64,000 bases of DNA. Source: Sulfurovum sp. (GTDB lineage: Bacteria; Campylobacterota; Campylobacteria; Campylobacterales; Sulfurovaceae). Made by a program: the position numbers and the translations under genes. The stretch's first letter is position 1. Each line of letters starts with the position of its first letter. Under the pieces are notes generated by a model. The model did not search any database, had not been told where the DNA came from, and worked only from the letters and a program-made list of their open reading frames with translations. Where the stretch lies: the NCBI GenBank assembly GCA_023955225.1, contig JAGSGJ010000008.1, forward strand, positions 1-64,000, read 5' to 3'. Positions 8,213 through 15,654 of the stretch are shown here, one piece after another.

Positions 8213-8261
8213 CTTATCGTTTCACCTGTGATTTATGGGGTATTTTTAGCCCTGAATTATT
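8213..8261 (+). repeat. Second copy of the rnpB 3' end
   Basis: Matches 6927-6976 with about three mismatches and one gap: CTTATCGTTTCACCT, then TTTATGGGGTATTTTTA, then CCCT and AATTA. It starts inside mature RNase P RNA and runs past its 3' hairpin. It is in direct orientation, 1286 bp from the original. Confidence 0.8.
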
Positions 8262-8437
8262 TACCTCTATAACCCCCTAAAATACGTGCTTTCATAACAT
8301 ATTAGTATGCTAGCGATCAATACTCTGTGCAGAATCAGGTAAGGCTTAGAATTATATTAAATATAATTCTTATTTATAAGGTTGGATTCTATAAGCTTTG
8401 GTTAGTATGTATTCAAAAAAAACAAAGAGTATTGATT

Positions 8438-9229
8438 ATGACAACTTTCCCACTTGAAAACGTAAAACACCTAAGAAAAGAACTTGCAACTCACCCAGTT
8501 TATGCAGCAGTTACAAACATGGATGATTTAACAATCTTTATGCAACACCATATTTATTCAGTTTGGGATTTTATGTCCTTGGTGAAATACTTGCAAAATC
8601 AAATTGCACCCGCAAGAACACCATGGCTTCCTCATGGTGATGCACAAGTACAGCGTTTTATTAATGACATTGTTCTAGAAGAAGAATCAGATGAAGGTAT
8701 CCCTCTAGAAGATGGAACTACAACGTACACAAGTCATTTTAATCTTTACCGATCAGCTATGGAAGAAGTAAGAAAAGGGAGCAATGAGCTTATTAACGAG
8801 TTTGTAGACAAAGTTACATCAGACTCATTAGAAACTGCTCTAGAAACTATTCAAATACCTTCTGCGGCAAAAGAGTTTATGGAAACGACATTTAACTTTG
8901 TTCATAGTGATAAGCCTCATGTTATTGCAGCAGCATTTGCTTTAGGTAGAGAACATATTATTCCAGAAATGTTCCGTGCACTACTTGATAAAATGAACAT
9001 ATCACGAGAACAAGCAGAAGTATTTCATTATTATCTAGATCGTCATATAGAGCTTGATGGAGATCATCATGGACCAATGTCTTTACGTATGCTGGATCTA
9101 TTATGCGAAGGAAATGAATCAAAGATTGCAGAAGCTGAAGAAGCTGCCCTCAGTGCAATTAAAGCTAGAATAAAGTTTTGGGATGGTGTCTCATTGGCGA
9201 TTCAAGACAGTAAAAAGAAATCAGCTTAA
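8438..9229 (+). CDS. DUF3050 family protein (heme-oxygenase-like fold)
   Basis: A 263-residue soluble protein. The start is ATG 8438 (MTTFPLENVKHLRKELATHP); the open frame extends 37 codons further up but that leader is basic, low-quality sequence. Family-typical features: FMQHHIYSVWDFMSLVKYLQ near the N-terminus, a central KPHVIAAAFALGREHIIP, and RHIELDGDHHGPMS near the C-terminus, supplying His/Glu/Asp residues suited to a metal site in an all-helical PqqC/heme-oxygenase-like fold. The reaction is unknown to me. It stands alone between repeat-rich spacers, so context gives no partner. Confidence 0.85.
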   Translation: MTTFPLENVKHLRKELATHPVYAAVTNMDDLTIFMQHHIYSVWDFMSLVKYLQNQIAPARTPWLPHGDAQVQRFINDIVLEEESDEGIPLEDGTTTYTSHFNLYRSAMEEVRKGSNELINEFVDKVTSDSLETALETIQIPSAAKEFMETTFNFVHSDKPHVIAAAFALGREHIIPEMFRALLDKMNISREQAEVFHYYLDRHIELDGDHHGPMSLRMLDLLCEGNESKIAEAEEAALSAIKARIKFWDGVSLAIQDSKKKSA

Positions 9230-9341
9230 AAATAATTGACGTATGGTCTAAAATAGAAACCTTTTAATCTAACATATTTTATAATCTTTATCGCTGTAGC
9301 GATATGTATAGACCATTAATACCTAACTTCCTATAGAAAAA

Positions 9342-9376
9342 CTTATAAAATGTGCTATATAGTAGATTTTATAAGG
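9342..9376. repeat. Dispersed AT-rich palindrome, copy 2
   Basis: CTTATAAAAT ... CTATATAG ... ATTTTATAAGG, 35 bp and nearly symmetric throughout. Same family as 8045, 46409 and 48606. Confidence 0.65.
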
Positions 9377-9554
9377 AAATATATTAAGTCTTTTTAAATA
9401 GATAATTATGTACCCATAAGTGTACAAAGAGTGTACAAAAAACCTCTATAGCTACCGTATATGCTAATTAGTGCATAACTTACCGTTGCTCCTTCCCTTA
9501 TTATTTTAACTTCCATATCACTCACGATATAACTGAACTACTAAATTTTTATTG

Positions 9555-9610
9555 TGAGTCATAATGATAGTTGTCATCTTCACCTTCTCTATAACTCTCG
9601 CCATAGTGTG
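9555..9610 (+). repeat. GNAT-flanking repeat, left copy
   Basis: 56 bp beginning TGAGTCATAATGATAGT and ending CTATAACTCTCGCCATAGTG-TG; about six mismatches to 10464-10519 in the same orientation. Its left partner arm has decayed compared with the right copy. Confidence 0.75.
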
Positions 9611-9824
9611 ATTTTTATATACCTTCTAGTTATCACCTGCATGTTCACAAGGTGATACTACTTTAAATTCTGGTTTCTTTTTCATTAGTGTAATTACAGC
9701 TAAATTACTTAAATACTGGAGAGAATTTCATGAAATATGGCTGCTATTTTTTCTGTAAATTTATTTATTTTTCAGAAAAAATAAATTATAATACTCGAAT
9801 TTTTTCACAAAATCTATATAAAAC

Positions 9825-10370
9825 ATGTATTACGAGGAATGCAAATTGAATTATTACTTCACTACAAAACGATTGCTAGTCAAAGAATGGCATTCTTTTG
9901 AACCAAAAGAACTTAGTCAGCCTGACCTAGTAGATATTGTCGAAAATATACTAGTACCTGATGTCACAAAGACTTTCCCATTCATGTGGCGAGGTAATTA
10001 TGATAAGAAAAGAGCTAAGGCCTGGATTCAAGAACGCGATAGTGAAGCCAAAACAATACTTGCTGTAGAGAAAAGCACTAAGAAAGCCATAGGGTTTATA
10101 AATTATTTTAAAGTTGGCGATGGAAATGGTGGTACGAACTTACGTTTAGGCTATGTAGTTTCTAAAGTGATGTGGAGTAAAGGATTTGCAACAGAATTTC
10201 TTGAAGGCTTTATTCATTGGTGCAAAGAAAACAATATTTCGACTGTTTTAGCTGGAGTTGAACCTGACAATATCGCTTCTATCCGTGTTCTTGAAAAAAA
10301 TAACTTTTTAGCAGAAACAACTGACTCAAATGGAATATCCCACTTATTTGTATATGACTTTATCAATTAG
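9825..10370 (+). CDS. GNAT family N-acetyltransferase (RimJ/RimL-like)
   Basis: Transfers an acetyl group from acetyl-CoA to an unknown amine. The 174-181 residues fit one Acetyltransf_3 domain: TTKRLLVKEW at the N-terminus, LRLGYVVSKVMWSKGFATEF forming the acetyl-CoA pyrophosphate loop, and NIASIRVLEKNNFLAE near the end. ATG 9825 has no ribosome binding site; an in-frame TTG at 9846 has ACGAGGA 7-8 bases upstream and would give MNYYFTTKRLL, so the true start may be 9846. The gene is isolated and framed by two direct copies of a 56-bp repeat (9555, 10464), which hints at acquisition as a unit. Confidence 0.85.
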   Translation: MYYEECKLNYYFTTKRLLVKEWHSFEPKELSQPDLVDIVENILVPDVTKTFPFMWRGNYDKKRAKAWIQERDSEAKTILAVEKSTKKAIGFINYFKVGDGNGGTNLRLGYVVSKVMWSKGFATEFLEGFIHWCKENNISTVLAGVEPDNIASIRVLEKNNFLAETTDSNGISHLFVYDFIN

Positions 10371-10428
10371 ACAGTTGCTTAGAACGATAAAAAGTACTCA
10401 ATATGATTATCTGGTAAGAATTGTCTAA

Positions 10429-10520
10429 ACACACTATAGAGTTATGCAGCATGGGTGTTGATATGAGTCATAATGATAGTAGGCATCTGAACATTCTCTA
10501 TAACTCTCGTCATAGTGTGT
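10429..10520. repeat. GNAT-flanking repeat, right copy with inverted ends
   Basis: Contains the 56-bp repeat (10464-10519) and a matching left arm: ACACACTAT+AGAGTTAT (10429-10445) pairs with ATAACTCT (10500-10507) and ATAGTGTGT (10512-10520), leaving a 4-base bulge CGTC. The rest of the 328-base spacer 10371-10698 shows no gene. Confidence 0.7.
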
Positions 10521-10698
10521 ATTTTACCACTACCATTAACACATTCTAGTGCTTGGTAACGATTGCCTTTTAGTATAACTCAGTAAGTACTTTAATAGCT
10601 TCTAGTACGATTAGCGACTGCTTCATAAGGAATTAATTCTTACAAAAGTTACTATGGCAAATATTTTAATCAGTAATTTTTCCATTTGTCTCATCTAT

Positions 10699-12222
10699 CT
10701 ATAGCCCGGCACTTGCATCCAATACTCCTGATAGGTGTGTAGTGATCGTAATGTCCTTTTGATTAATCGTAATGTCTTCTACTGTTGCTGTATCTAAACG
10801 TCCAGTAACATTTAGATCGCCCTGTGAAACTTCATTTAACGCTTTATTGGCGTTCACAATACCCTCGTCAATTTTTTCCCCATAATCAAATTCTATGAGG
10901 CTTTCGAGATAAGACTGTATAGGTGCCAGTTCTGCAGCATCTATCAACCGATCAAAAAGATCACTGTTTGTAGTTGAATCATATACCAGATCATCAAAAA
11001 TGAGGGTTCTTGTCTCTTTATCGATTCTTGGTAAACCGGTGAAGGTTATCTCTCCCTCAATATCGAACCAATCGTACATATCAAAAGTTTTCAACCATTC
11101 ATCTCTGTTATCGTAACTTATATGTGCAGATATACTTAATCGTCCATCACTTCCTTTTCCTATCTTTGGGTTGGATATCTTTAACATTCCCGGTATCACA
11201 CTTTTTACTAGATCAATCGTATAGACATCCGAATATTTTTTGTTTGATCTGGCTAATAATTCTTCATATGTGATAGCGACAGGAAGGTGAAAATTGAATT
11301 TCCCTTTTTTGTAACAGATTGTTTCAAGGTCTGTAATCTTTGTCTTATTATAATCTACAGGAGGCTTTCCTAAAAGAATCTGTGTTTGACCTCTTGCACT
11401 TATCGTACTTCGTAGAATATGGTCAACGATATCAATTTGAGAACATGAAGCAACATCGGGTTGAAATAAGAGATAAGTATCACTATCATCATCTATTTTT
11501 AAAGGCTCTTGGATGTCTTCCCACTGTTCTTCCATTCTTCCTTTAATGTCAAGTTTTCCAAGAAGTTCTGGTACTTTTTTCGAAAATTTATCCAGCCTTT
11601 TTCGAAGCTTTGGTTCTATGACTTTTTTAATATCTATGTTGAACAGATCAAACAATTTTAATTTGGGGCTATTTGACCACGCAAAATCATGTGTGATGTC
11701 AATGGAAATAGTCCAGTCCTTATTGATGTGTATTTTAGCATTGAGATATAGGATTGCAGAGGCTTTTGCAGTTCCATATATATATCCATCTGCAGATGCC
11801 TCTGCCTTAACTGGAAATGCAAATATCAATGTTGGCCCATTACCAGACAGTAAGATACGTCCGTTTCTTTTTACCCAACCCTTTACGTCACATTTTATTT
11901 TCGGAACTGTTCTGAAGTCTCTGCTCCAATCTTTACAGGATAATTTAAAGCCTTTTATTTTACATTTTGGAATGAAAGGTACCCTCATGTCTTGTGGTTT
12001 CACGCAGACCTTACCACGCTCATCTAAGACAGCTATATCATTTGGAACATATTCATTTAGGTATTTTTCCAGGACACTAAGATCTGCTTGTATAGGTAGT
12101 GTAATGACGGACTCTTCTTGTATCAGTTTGTTGGCAATAGCACTACTTGGATAAAGAAAAGCAAGGAACAGTAAAACGTAGATAAAATGATTTGTAGCAA
12201 TAGAGTGTTGATTTTTATACAT
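10699..12222 (-). CDS. DUF4403 family secreted protein
   Basis: A 507-residue protein with an N-terminal hydrophobic signal (FIYVLLFLAFLYPSSAIA, residues 14-31) followed by a long beta-rich body. Matches to the DUF4403 pattern: an opening ITLPIQADLSVLEKYLNEYV, an internal region with paired cysteines, a tandem-domain layout with the second half beginning near YLLFQPDVASC, and the C-terminal strand segment DITITTHLSGVLDASAGL. The family resembles lipid-binding SMP/BPI-like tubular folds, so an envelope role is likely, but no substrate is known. It stands alone, divergent from the HlyD-like gene at 12462. Confidence 0.8.
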   Translation of the reverse strand: MYKNQHSIATNHFIYVLLFLAFLYPSSAIANKLIQEESVITLPIQADLSVLEKYLNEYVPNDIAVLDERGKVCVKPQDMRVPFIPKCKIKGFKLSCKDWSRDFRTVPKIKCDVKGWVKRNGRILLSGNGPTLIFAFPVKAEASADGYIYGTAKASAILYLNAKIHINKDWTISIDITHDFAWSNSPKLKLFDLFNIDIKKVIEPKLRKRLDKFSKKVPELLGKLDIKGRMEEQWEDIQEPLKIDDDSDTYLLFQPDVASCSQIDIVDHILRSTISARGQTQILLGKPPVDYNKTKITDLETICYKKGKFNFHLPVAITYEELLARSNKKYSDVYTIDLVKSVIPGMLKISNPKIGKGSDGRLSISAHISYDNRDEWLKTFDMYDWFDIEGEITFTGLPRIDKETRTLIFDDLVYDSTTNSDLFDRLIDAAELAPIQSYLESLIEFDYGEKIDEGIVNANKALNEVSQGDLNVTGRLDTATVEDITINQKDITITTHLSGVLDASAGL

Positions 12223-12434
12223 AGGGCTCTCTTAGGTTATTATTGGTATCCAAACTGAATAAAAAAGTATACTATTAAGTGTACTATACTTTTATTTCAA
12301 TTCCTATATAGTCATGTAAATATTACATAGTATCGTACCTCATTTTAGCGTAAATTACTAAGTATTAGTGTTGAAATATACATCCCCTATGACCTTCTAT
12401 ACATTTATTATTTAGCACTTAATTCTATTTTTGA

Positions 12435-12440
12435 TATAAT
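12435..12440 (+). promoter_or_regulatory. -10 box before the HlyD-like gene
   Basis: TATAAT 22 bases before ATG 12462, preceded by an AT-rich stretch. Confidence 0.5.
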
Positions 12441-12461
12441 CAATAAAAAAAGAGATTGTTA

Positions 12462-13169
12462 ATGAAATTTTTTCTATTATTGTTTACACCATTATTTATA
12501 TTTGCAAAAGTACATTATGCAAAAGTTGAACCTTATGAATCCGTGATCTTAAAGTCTGCGGTTAGTGCTTTGGTAATGGATGTAGATCTCGAAGCTGAAG
12601 GGAGTGTAGTGGATCAAAAACGTGTTATTTATTTGGATGATCGTTTGGATAAAATTAACTTGAAAACATCAAATGAAAATCTTCTCATTCTTCATGAAAC
12701 TTTAAAACGACAAGAGTCATATTTTCAACGCATAGATAAGTTGAAAACAGCGTCTACGACCCAAAAAGACAATGCTTTTTATAGTTTTGCTTCTGCAAAA
12801 ACACAGTATTTGGATATGCAGTATAAGATTGCTCAGCTTGAAGATAGTATTGAAAAAAAATCCATTGTACTTCACCATATGTATCTGTATGAAATCATGG
12901 TACGCAAAGGTGATTATGTAGCTCCGGGTTCACCTTTGGCAAGAGTAGTGGATGAGAGCAGAGCAAAGTTGGTACTTTTTGTAGAACCTGCGGAGTTGGA
13001 GAAGATAGAGCAAAAATCTGTCTATCTTAATGGTGAGAAAACAGAGTATAAAGTCGACAAAGTATGGAGAGTAGCAGATGAGAAGTTTATCTCTTCTTAC
13101 CGTGCAGAGATTTATATTACTGCACCTAAAGGATCATTTTCTAAACTCATGAAAATTGAGATAAAGTAA
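12462..13169 (+). CDS. HlyD-type periplasmic adaptor (efflux membrane-fusion protein)
   Basis: A 235-residue exported protein: signal peptide MKFFLLLFTPLFIFA, a short half-lipoyl beta segment (YESVILKSAVSALVMDVDLE), an alpha-helical hairpin (about residues 60-125), then the second half-motif GDYVAPGSPLARVVDESRAK and a beta-barrel end. Such adaptors join an inner-membrane pump to a TolC channel. ATG 12462 is chosen because AGAG is 7 bases upstream; the open frame also allows a TTG two codons earlier. No pump is adjacent: a TolC-like gene is at 20.4 kb and an RND permease at 59 kb. It runs straight into the molybdopterin gene. Confidence 0.8.
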   Translation: MKFFLLLFTPLFIFAKVHYAKVEPYESVILKSAVSALVMDVDLEAEGSVVDQKRVIYLDDRLDKINLKTSNENLLILHETLKRQESYFQRIDKLKTASTTQKDNAFYSFASAKTQYLDMQYKIAQLEDSIEKKSIVLHHMYLYEIMVRKGDYVAPGSPLARVVDESRAKLVLFVEPAELEKIEQKSVYLNGEKTEYKVDKVWRVADEKFISSYRAEIYITAPKGSFSKLMKIEIK

Positions 13170-13213
13170 TTACTACAGCTTGTGGACTAGACTGTTATGA
13201 TGCCTGTAAAATA

Positions 13214-14899
13214 GTGGTGGAGGAAGACACGTTTTTCAAAATGGAAGGTGATGCAGGACATCCTGCGGGTAATGGTGCATTATGTGCATTAATGAACAAA
13301 AGTATACATGAAGCACCACGTATAGAGTCTCCACGTATCGATGGTCACGAAATAAGTATGGATGAAGCTATGCAAGCAGTAGCAGATGCTTTCAAAGAAA
13401 AGAGTTCTTTACTTTGGAGAGGCTCTGGTAATATGGGTGTAATGCAGGAAGTCACAAATCTATTTATGGCACAAATAGAAGGGACTCTTACTAAAGGAAG
13501 CCTTTGTGATGGTGCTGGAAATGCAGGTATCATCAATGGTAGAGGGGTTAATAAAACCTTACCTCTTCGACAGATAGCACAGGCAGACACTGTAGTGGTC
13601 TGGGGACGTAATGTAACAGTCACCAATGCGCATATTATGCCTTACATTGAAGGTAAAAAAATTGTCGTGATCGATCCTGTGAAAACTGCCATAGCTAAGA
13701 AGGCGGATTTCCATCTTCAGATACAACCTCGTACAGATTATTATATCGCTATGATGTTGGCAAGGTTTATCTCTAGGGAAGATAATCAGGATGATGACCG
13801 GATCAAGCCTATCTTAGAGTACTGTGGTACTGATCTAGCTGAGATGGGACGTGTGTTAAATTATCTGCGCAATCAAAAAGTGGTTTTTTTAGTTGGTGCG
13901 GGGATACAGAAATATGCTACAGGTGCATCGGTCATGCACGCAATAGATTCACTAGCAGCTACCTTGGGACTTTTTGGTAAAGAGGGATGTGGTGTAAGTT
14001 ACTTTGGAAACTCGCAAATGGGTTTTGTTAATCCATTTGATACGGAGTGCAACAGGGTATCGAAAGTCGTGACAGATTTCTCAGCCTTTAAGACCGTTTT
14101 AGTACAGGGTGGTAATCCGGCAGAGTCTATGCCGGACAGTAACCGTGTACAAGATGAACTGGATGGTGTTGAAAATCTTATCTATTTTGGTCTGTATGAG
14201 AATGAAACTTCAAAGAGAGCTAAAATCGTCATACCTGCAAAGAATTTTTTTGAAAAAGAAGATGTACGTTTGAGTTATGGACACCAGTATGTAGAAAAGA
14301 TGAATAAGGTGATGGATCCGGATATAGGTATCAGTGAATATGATTTTACGAAATATCTCTTTGATACATTTGGGTTCGCTGGATTGAAAAGTGCAGAGTA
14401 TTATATCAACGCTTGGCTCACACAGTGTAAGAAGCAAGGGGAACACTATATATCTCCAGCATATGAAGAAACGCCTTATGCTGACGGATTTGGTGAAGAT
14501 GGTGATGATGAATTTGAATTCATTGAAGATTATGATGATGATTTTATCAACACAAAACGTTTTAGAAAGTATCGTAAAACAAGTAAAAACAAGAAAATAG
14601 ATGAGAGCTATTGGATTCTCTCACCCAAATCAAGCAAAGCACTTAATACTCAGTTTAAGAGAGCAAATGAAGTGCAACTGCATTCAGTTCAAGGCTATGA
14701 AGAGGGAGAGACGGTCAGATTGAGTTCAGAGTATGGTGAACATGACTTTATAGTGAAACACAATGATGATATACGTTTAGACTCTGTGGTCATTACAAGC
14801 AACAGTCTAGGTTTGAATACTCTTACACCTTCTATCATCAGTGATGAAGGAGAGAATGCGTGTTATCAAGAGGTGAAAGTAACGATTGAAAAATTATAA
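13214..14899 (+). CDS. Molybdopterin oxidoreductase with no normal start codon for its Fe-S N-terminus
   Basis: First usable start is GTG 13214 (561 residues), but the frame is open from 13160 and encodes VITTACGLDCYDACKI just before it. Those three cysteines plus the Cys in GNGALC make the family's [4Fe-4S] motif (Cx3Cx3Cx25C), so the true N-terminus must lie upstream where only GAT AAA GTA ATT codons exist. Other parts: KGSLCDGAGNAG with a Cys in the expected Mo-ligand position, DTVVVWGRN, VVIDPVKT, ILVQGGNPAE-like region, and the C-terminal MopB_CT domain (SYWILSPKSSK onward). A very acidic insert (about residues 425-445) followed by a basic stretch precedes it. Possible causes: ATT start, a lost base near 13155, or sequencing error. 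Substrate unknown. Confidence 0.75.
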   Translation: MVEEDTFFKMEGDAGHPAGNGALCALMNKSIHEAPRIESPRIDGHEISMDEAMQAVADAFKEKSSLLWRGSGNMGVMQEVTNLFMAQIEGTLTKGSLCDGAGNAGIINGRGVNKTLPLRQIAQADTVVVWGRNVTVTNAHIMPYIEGKKIVVIDPVKTAIAKKADFHLQIQPRTDYYIAMMLARFISREDNQDDDRIKPILEYCGTDLAEMGRVLNYLRNQKVVFLVGAGIQKYATGASVMHAIDSLAATLGLFGKEGCGVSYFGNSQMGFVNPFDTECNRVSKVVTDFSAFKTVLVQGGNPAESMPDSNRVQDELDGVENLIYFGLYENETSKRAKIVIPAKNFFEKEDVRLSYGHQYVEKMNKVMDPDIGISEYDFTKYLFDTFGFAGLKSAEYYINAWLTQCKKQGEHYISPAYEETPYADGFGEDGDDEFEFIEDYDDDFINTKRFRKYRKTSKNKKIDESYWILSPKSSKALNTQFKRANEVQLHSVQGYEEGETVRLSSEYGEHDFIVKHNDDIRLDSVVITSNSLGLNTLTPSIISDEGENACYQEVKVTIEKL

Positions 14900-14914
14900 G
14901 AATTTTTCAATCGT
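14882..14914. terminator. Bidirectional terminator between convergent genes
   Basis: Perfect 14-bp stem ACGATTGAAAAATT with its complement, loop ATAAG, overlapping the end of the molybdopterin gene and 15 bases from the frdB stop. A run on one side and T run on the other let it work in both directions. Confidence 0.75.
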
Positions 14915-14928
14915 GTGAAACGATTATA

Positions 14929-15654
14929 TTAAGCCAGCTTAACCATTTTCCGTCGCATATACGCTATTTTACTCTGAAGAGGTAAGTCTTTAGGGCAGTG
15001 GTCCTCACAGGCTAGAAGGCTCATACATCCAAATATCCCCTCATCATCACCAATGAGTTCATAAAAGTCTTCATCAGTACGGTCATCATGCGGGTCAATA
15101 GAGAATCGTGCGACTCTGTTGAGCCCCACAGCACCCACAAAATCTTCTCTCATAATAGCTGTAGAGCAGCCTGCTACACATAACCCGCACTCTATACATC
15201 TATCAAGCTCAAAGACTTCATCTGCAACCTCCGGCTCTATTCTCTTCTCCAATTTAGATATATCATACTCCTCATTGGATACGATCCAACTATTGACCCT
15301 CATACTCATATTTTTCATCCATGAACCAGTGTCAACCGACAGGTCTTTGATAAGTTTAAATGTTGGAAGAGGCAAAAGCTCTATCTTACCATCTTCAAAT
15401 TCACTGGTAAGTGTCCTACATGCCAATTTTGGCTTTCCATTGATAATCATTCCACAGGCACCACAGATGCCGGCACGGCAGACAAAATCAGAGGTCAAAT
15501 CATGATCGAGGGTAGCTTTGATCTTACTCAAAGCAATATAGAGTGTCATACCCGGTGTTTCTTCTAGTGTATAGTCAACAAAAGTTGGTTGTGAATTTTC
15601 ATCAGATGGATTATATTTTAGTGTGGTTATAGTTATCTCTCTACTCATCTTCAT
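14929..15654 (-). CDS. frdB: Fumarate reductase iron-sulfur subunit
   Basis: Electron-transfer subunit of membrane quinol:fumarate reductase. The 241 residues contain all three clusters: [2Fe-2S] CRAGICGACG...C (Cys59, 64, 67, 79), [4Fe-4S] CIECGLCVAGC (Cys153, 156, 159, 163) and [3Fe-4S] using Cys163 region, Cys210, Cys216 and Cys220 (CMSLLACEDHCPKDLP). It starts 14 bp inside the end of frdA, as in a translationally coupled frdCAB operon. In this group the enzyme serves fumarate respiration or the reductive TCA cycle and can also run as succinate dehydrogenase. It ends at a shared hairpin with the convergent molybdopterin gene. Confidence 0.96.
   Translation of the reverse strand: MKMSREITITTLKYNPSDENSQPTFVDYTLEETPGMTLYIALSKIKATLDHDLTSDFVCRAGICGACGMIINGKPKLACRTLTSEFEDGKIELLPLPTFKLIKDLSVDTGSWMKNMSMRVNSWIVSNEEYDISKLEKRIEPEVADEVFELDRCIECGLCVAGCSTAIMREDFVGAVGLNRVARFSIDPHDDRTDEDFYELIGDDEGIFGCMSLLACEDHCPKDLPLQSKIAYMRRKMVKLA

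Larger units (their letters stand above)
7953..8437. other. Gene-free, repeat-rich spacer
   Basis: No coding frame with a usable ribosome binding site was seen in these 485 bases. The spacer contains a CTTATAAAAT-type palindrome (8045-8080), two back-to-back perfect hairpins (8151-8192), and a degenerate copy of the rnpB 3' end (8213-8261). Together with 9230-9824 it makes this the least gene-dense part of the window. Confidence 0.7.
9230..9824. other. Gene-free spacer with several repeat types
   Basis: These 595 bases show no credible gene. They contain ATGGTCTA/TAGACCAT (9243-9250 with 9309-9316) enclosing TATCGCT/AGCGATA (9289-9304); an AT-rich palindrome (9342-9376); three GTAC-containing repeats (9407-9441); a segment TACCGTATAT..GCATAACTTA at about 9455 that recurs at about 8186; the GNAT-flanking repeat (9555-9610); and a TATCACCT/AGGTGATA hairpin (9631-9657). 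Confidence 0.7.

Noticed and set aside
9510..10520. Integron attC sites around the GNAT gene
   Set aside because: The repeats fold and flank a typical cassette gene, but the conserved RYYYAAC/GTTRRRY core sites were not found and no integrase is in the window.
11513..12154. 213-codon + strand frame opposite the DUF4403 gene
   Set aside because: Antisense shadow without a ribosome binding site; the minus-strand product has a signal peptide and family match.
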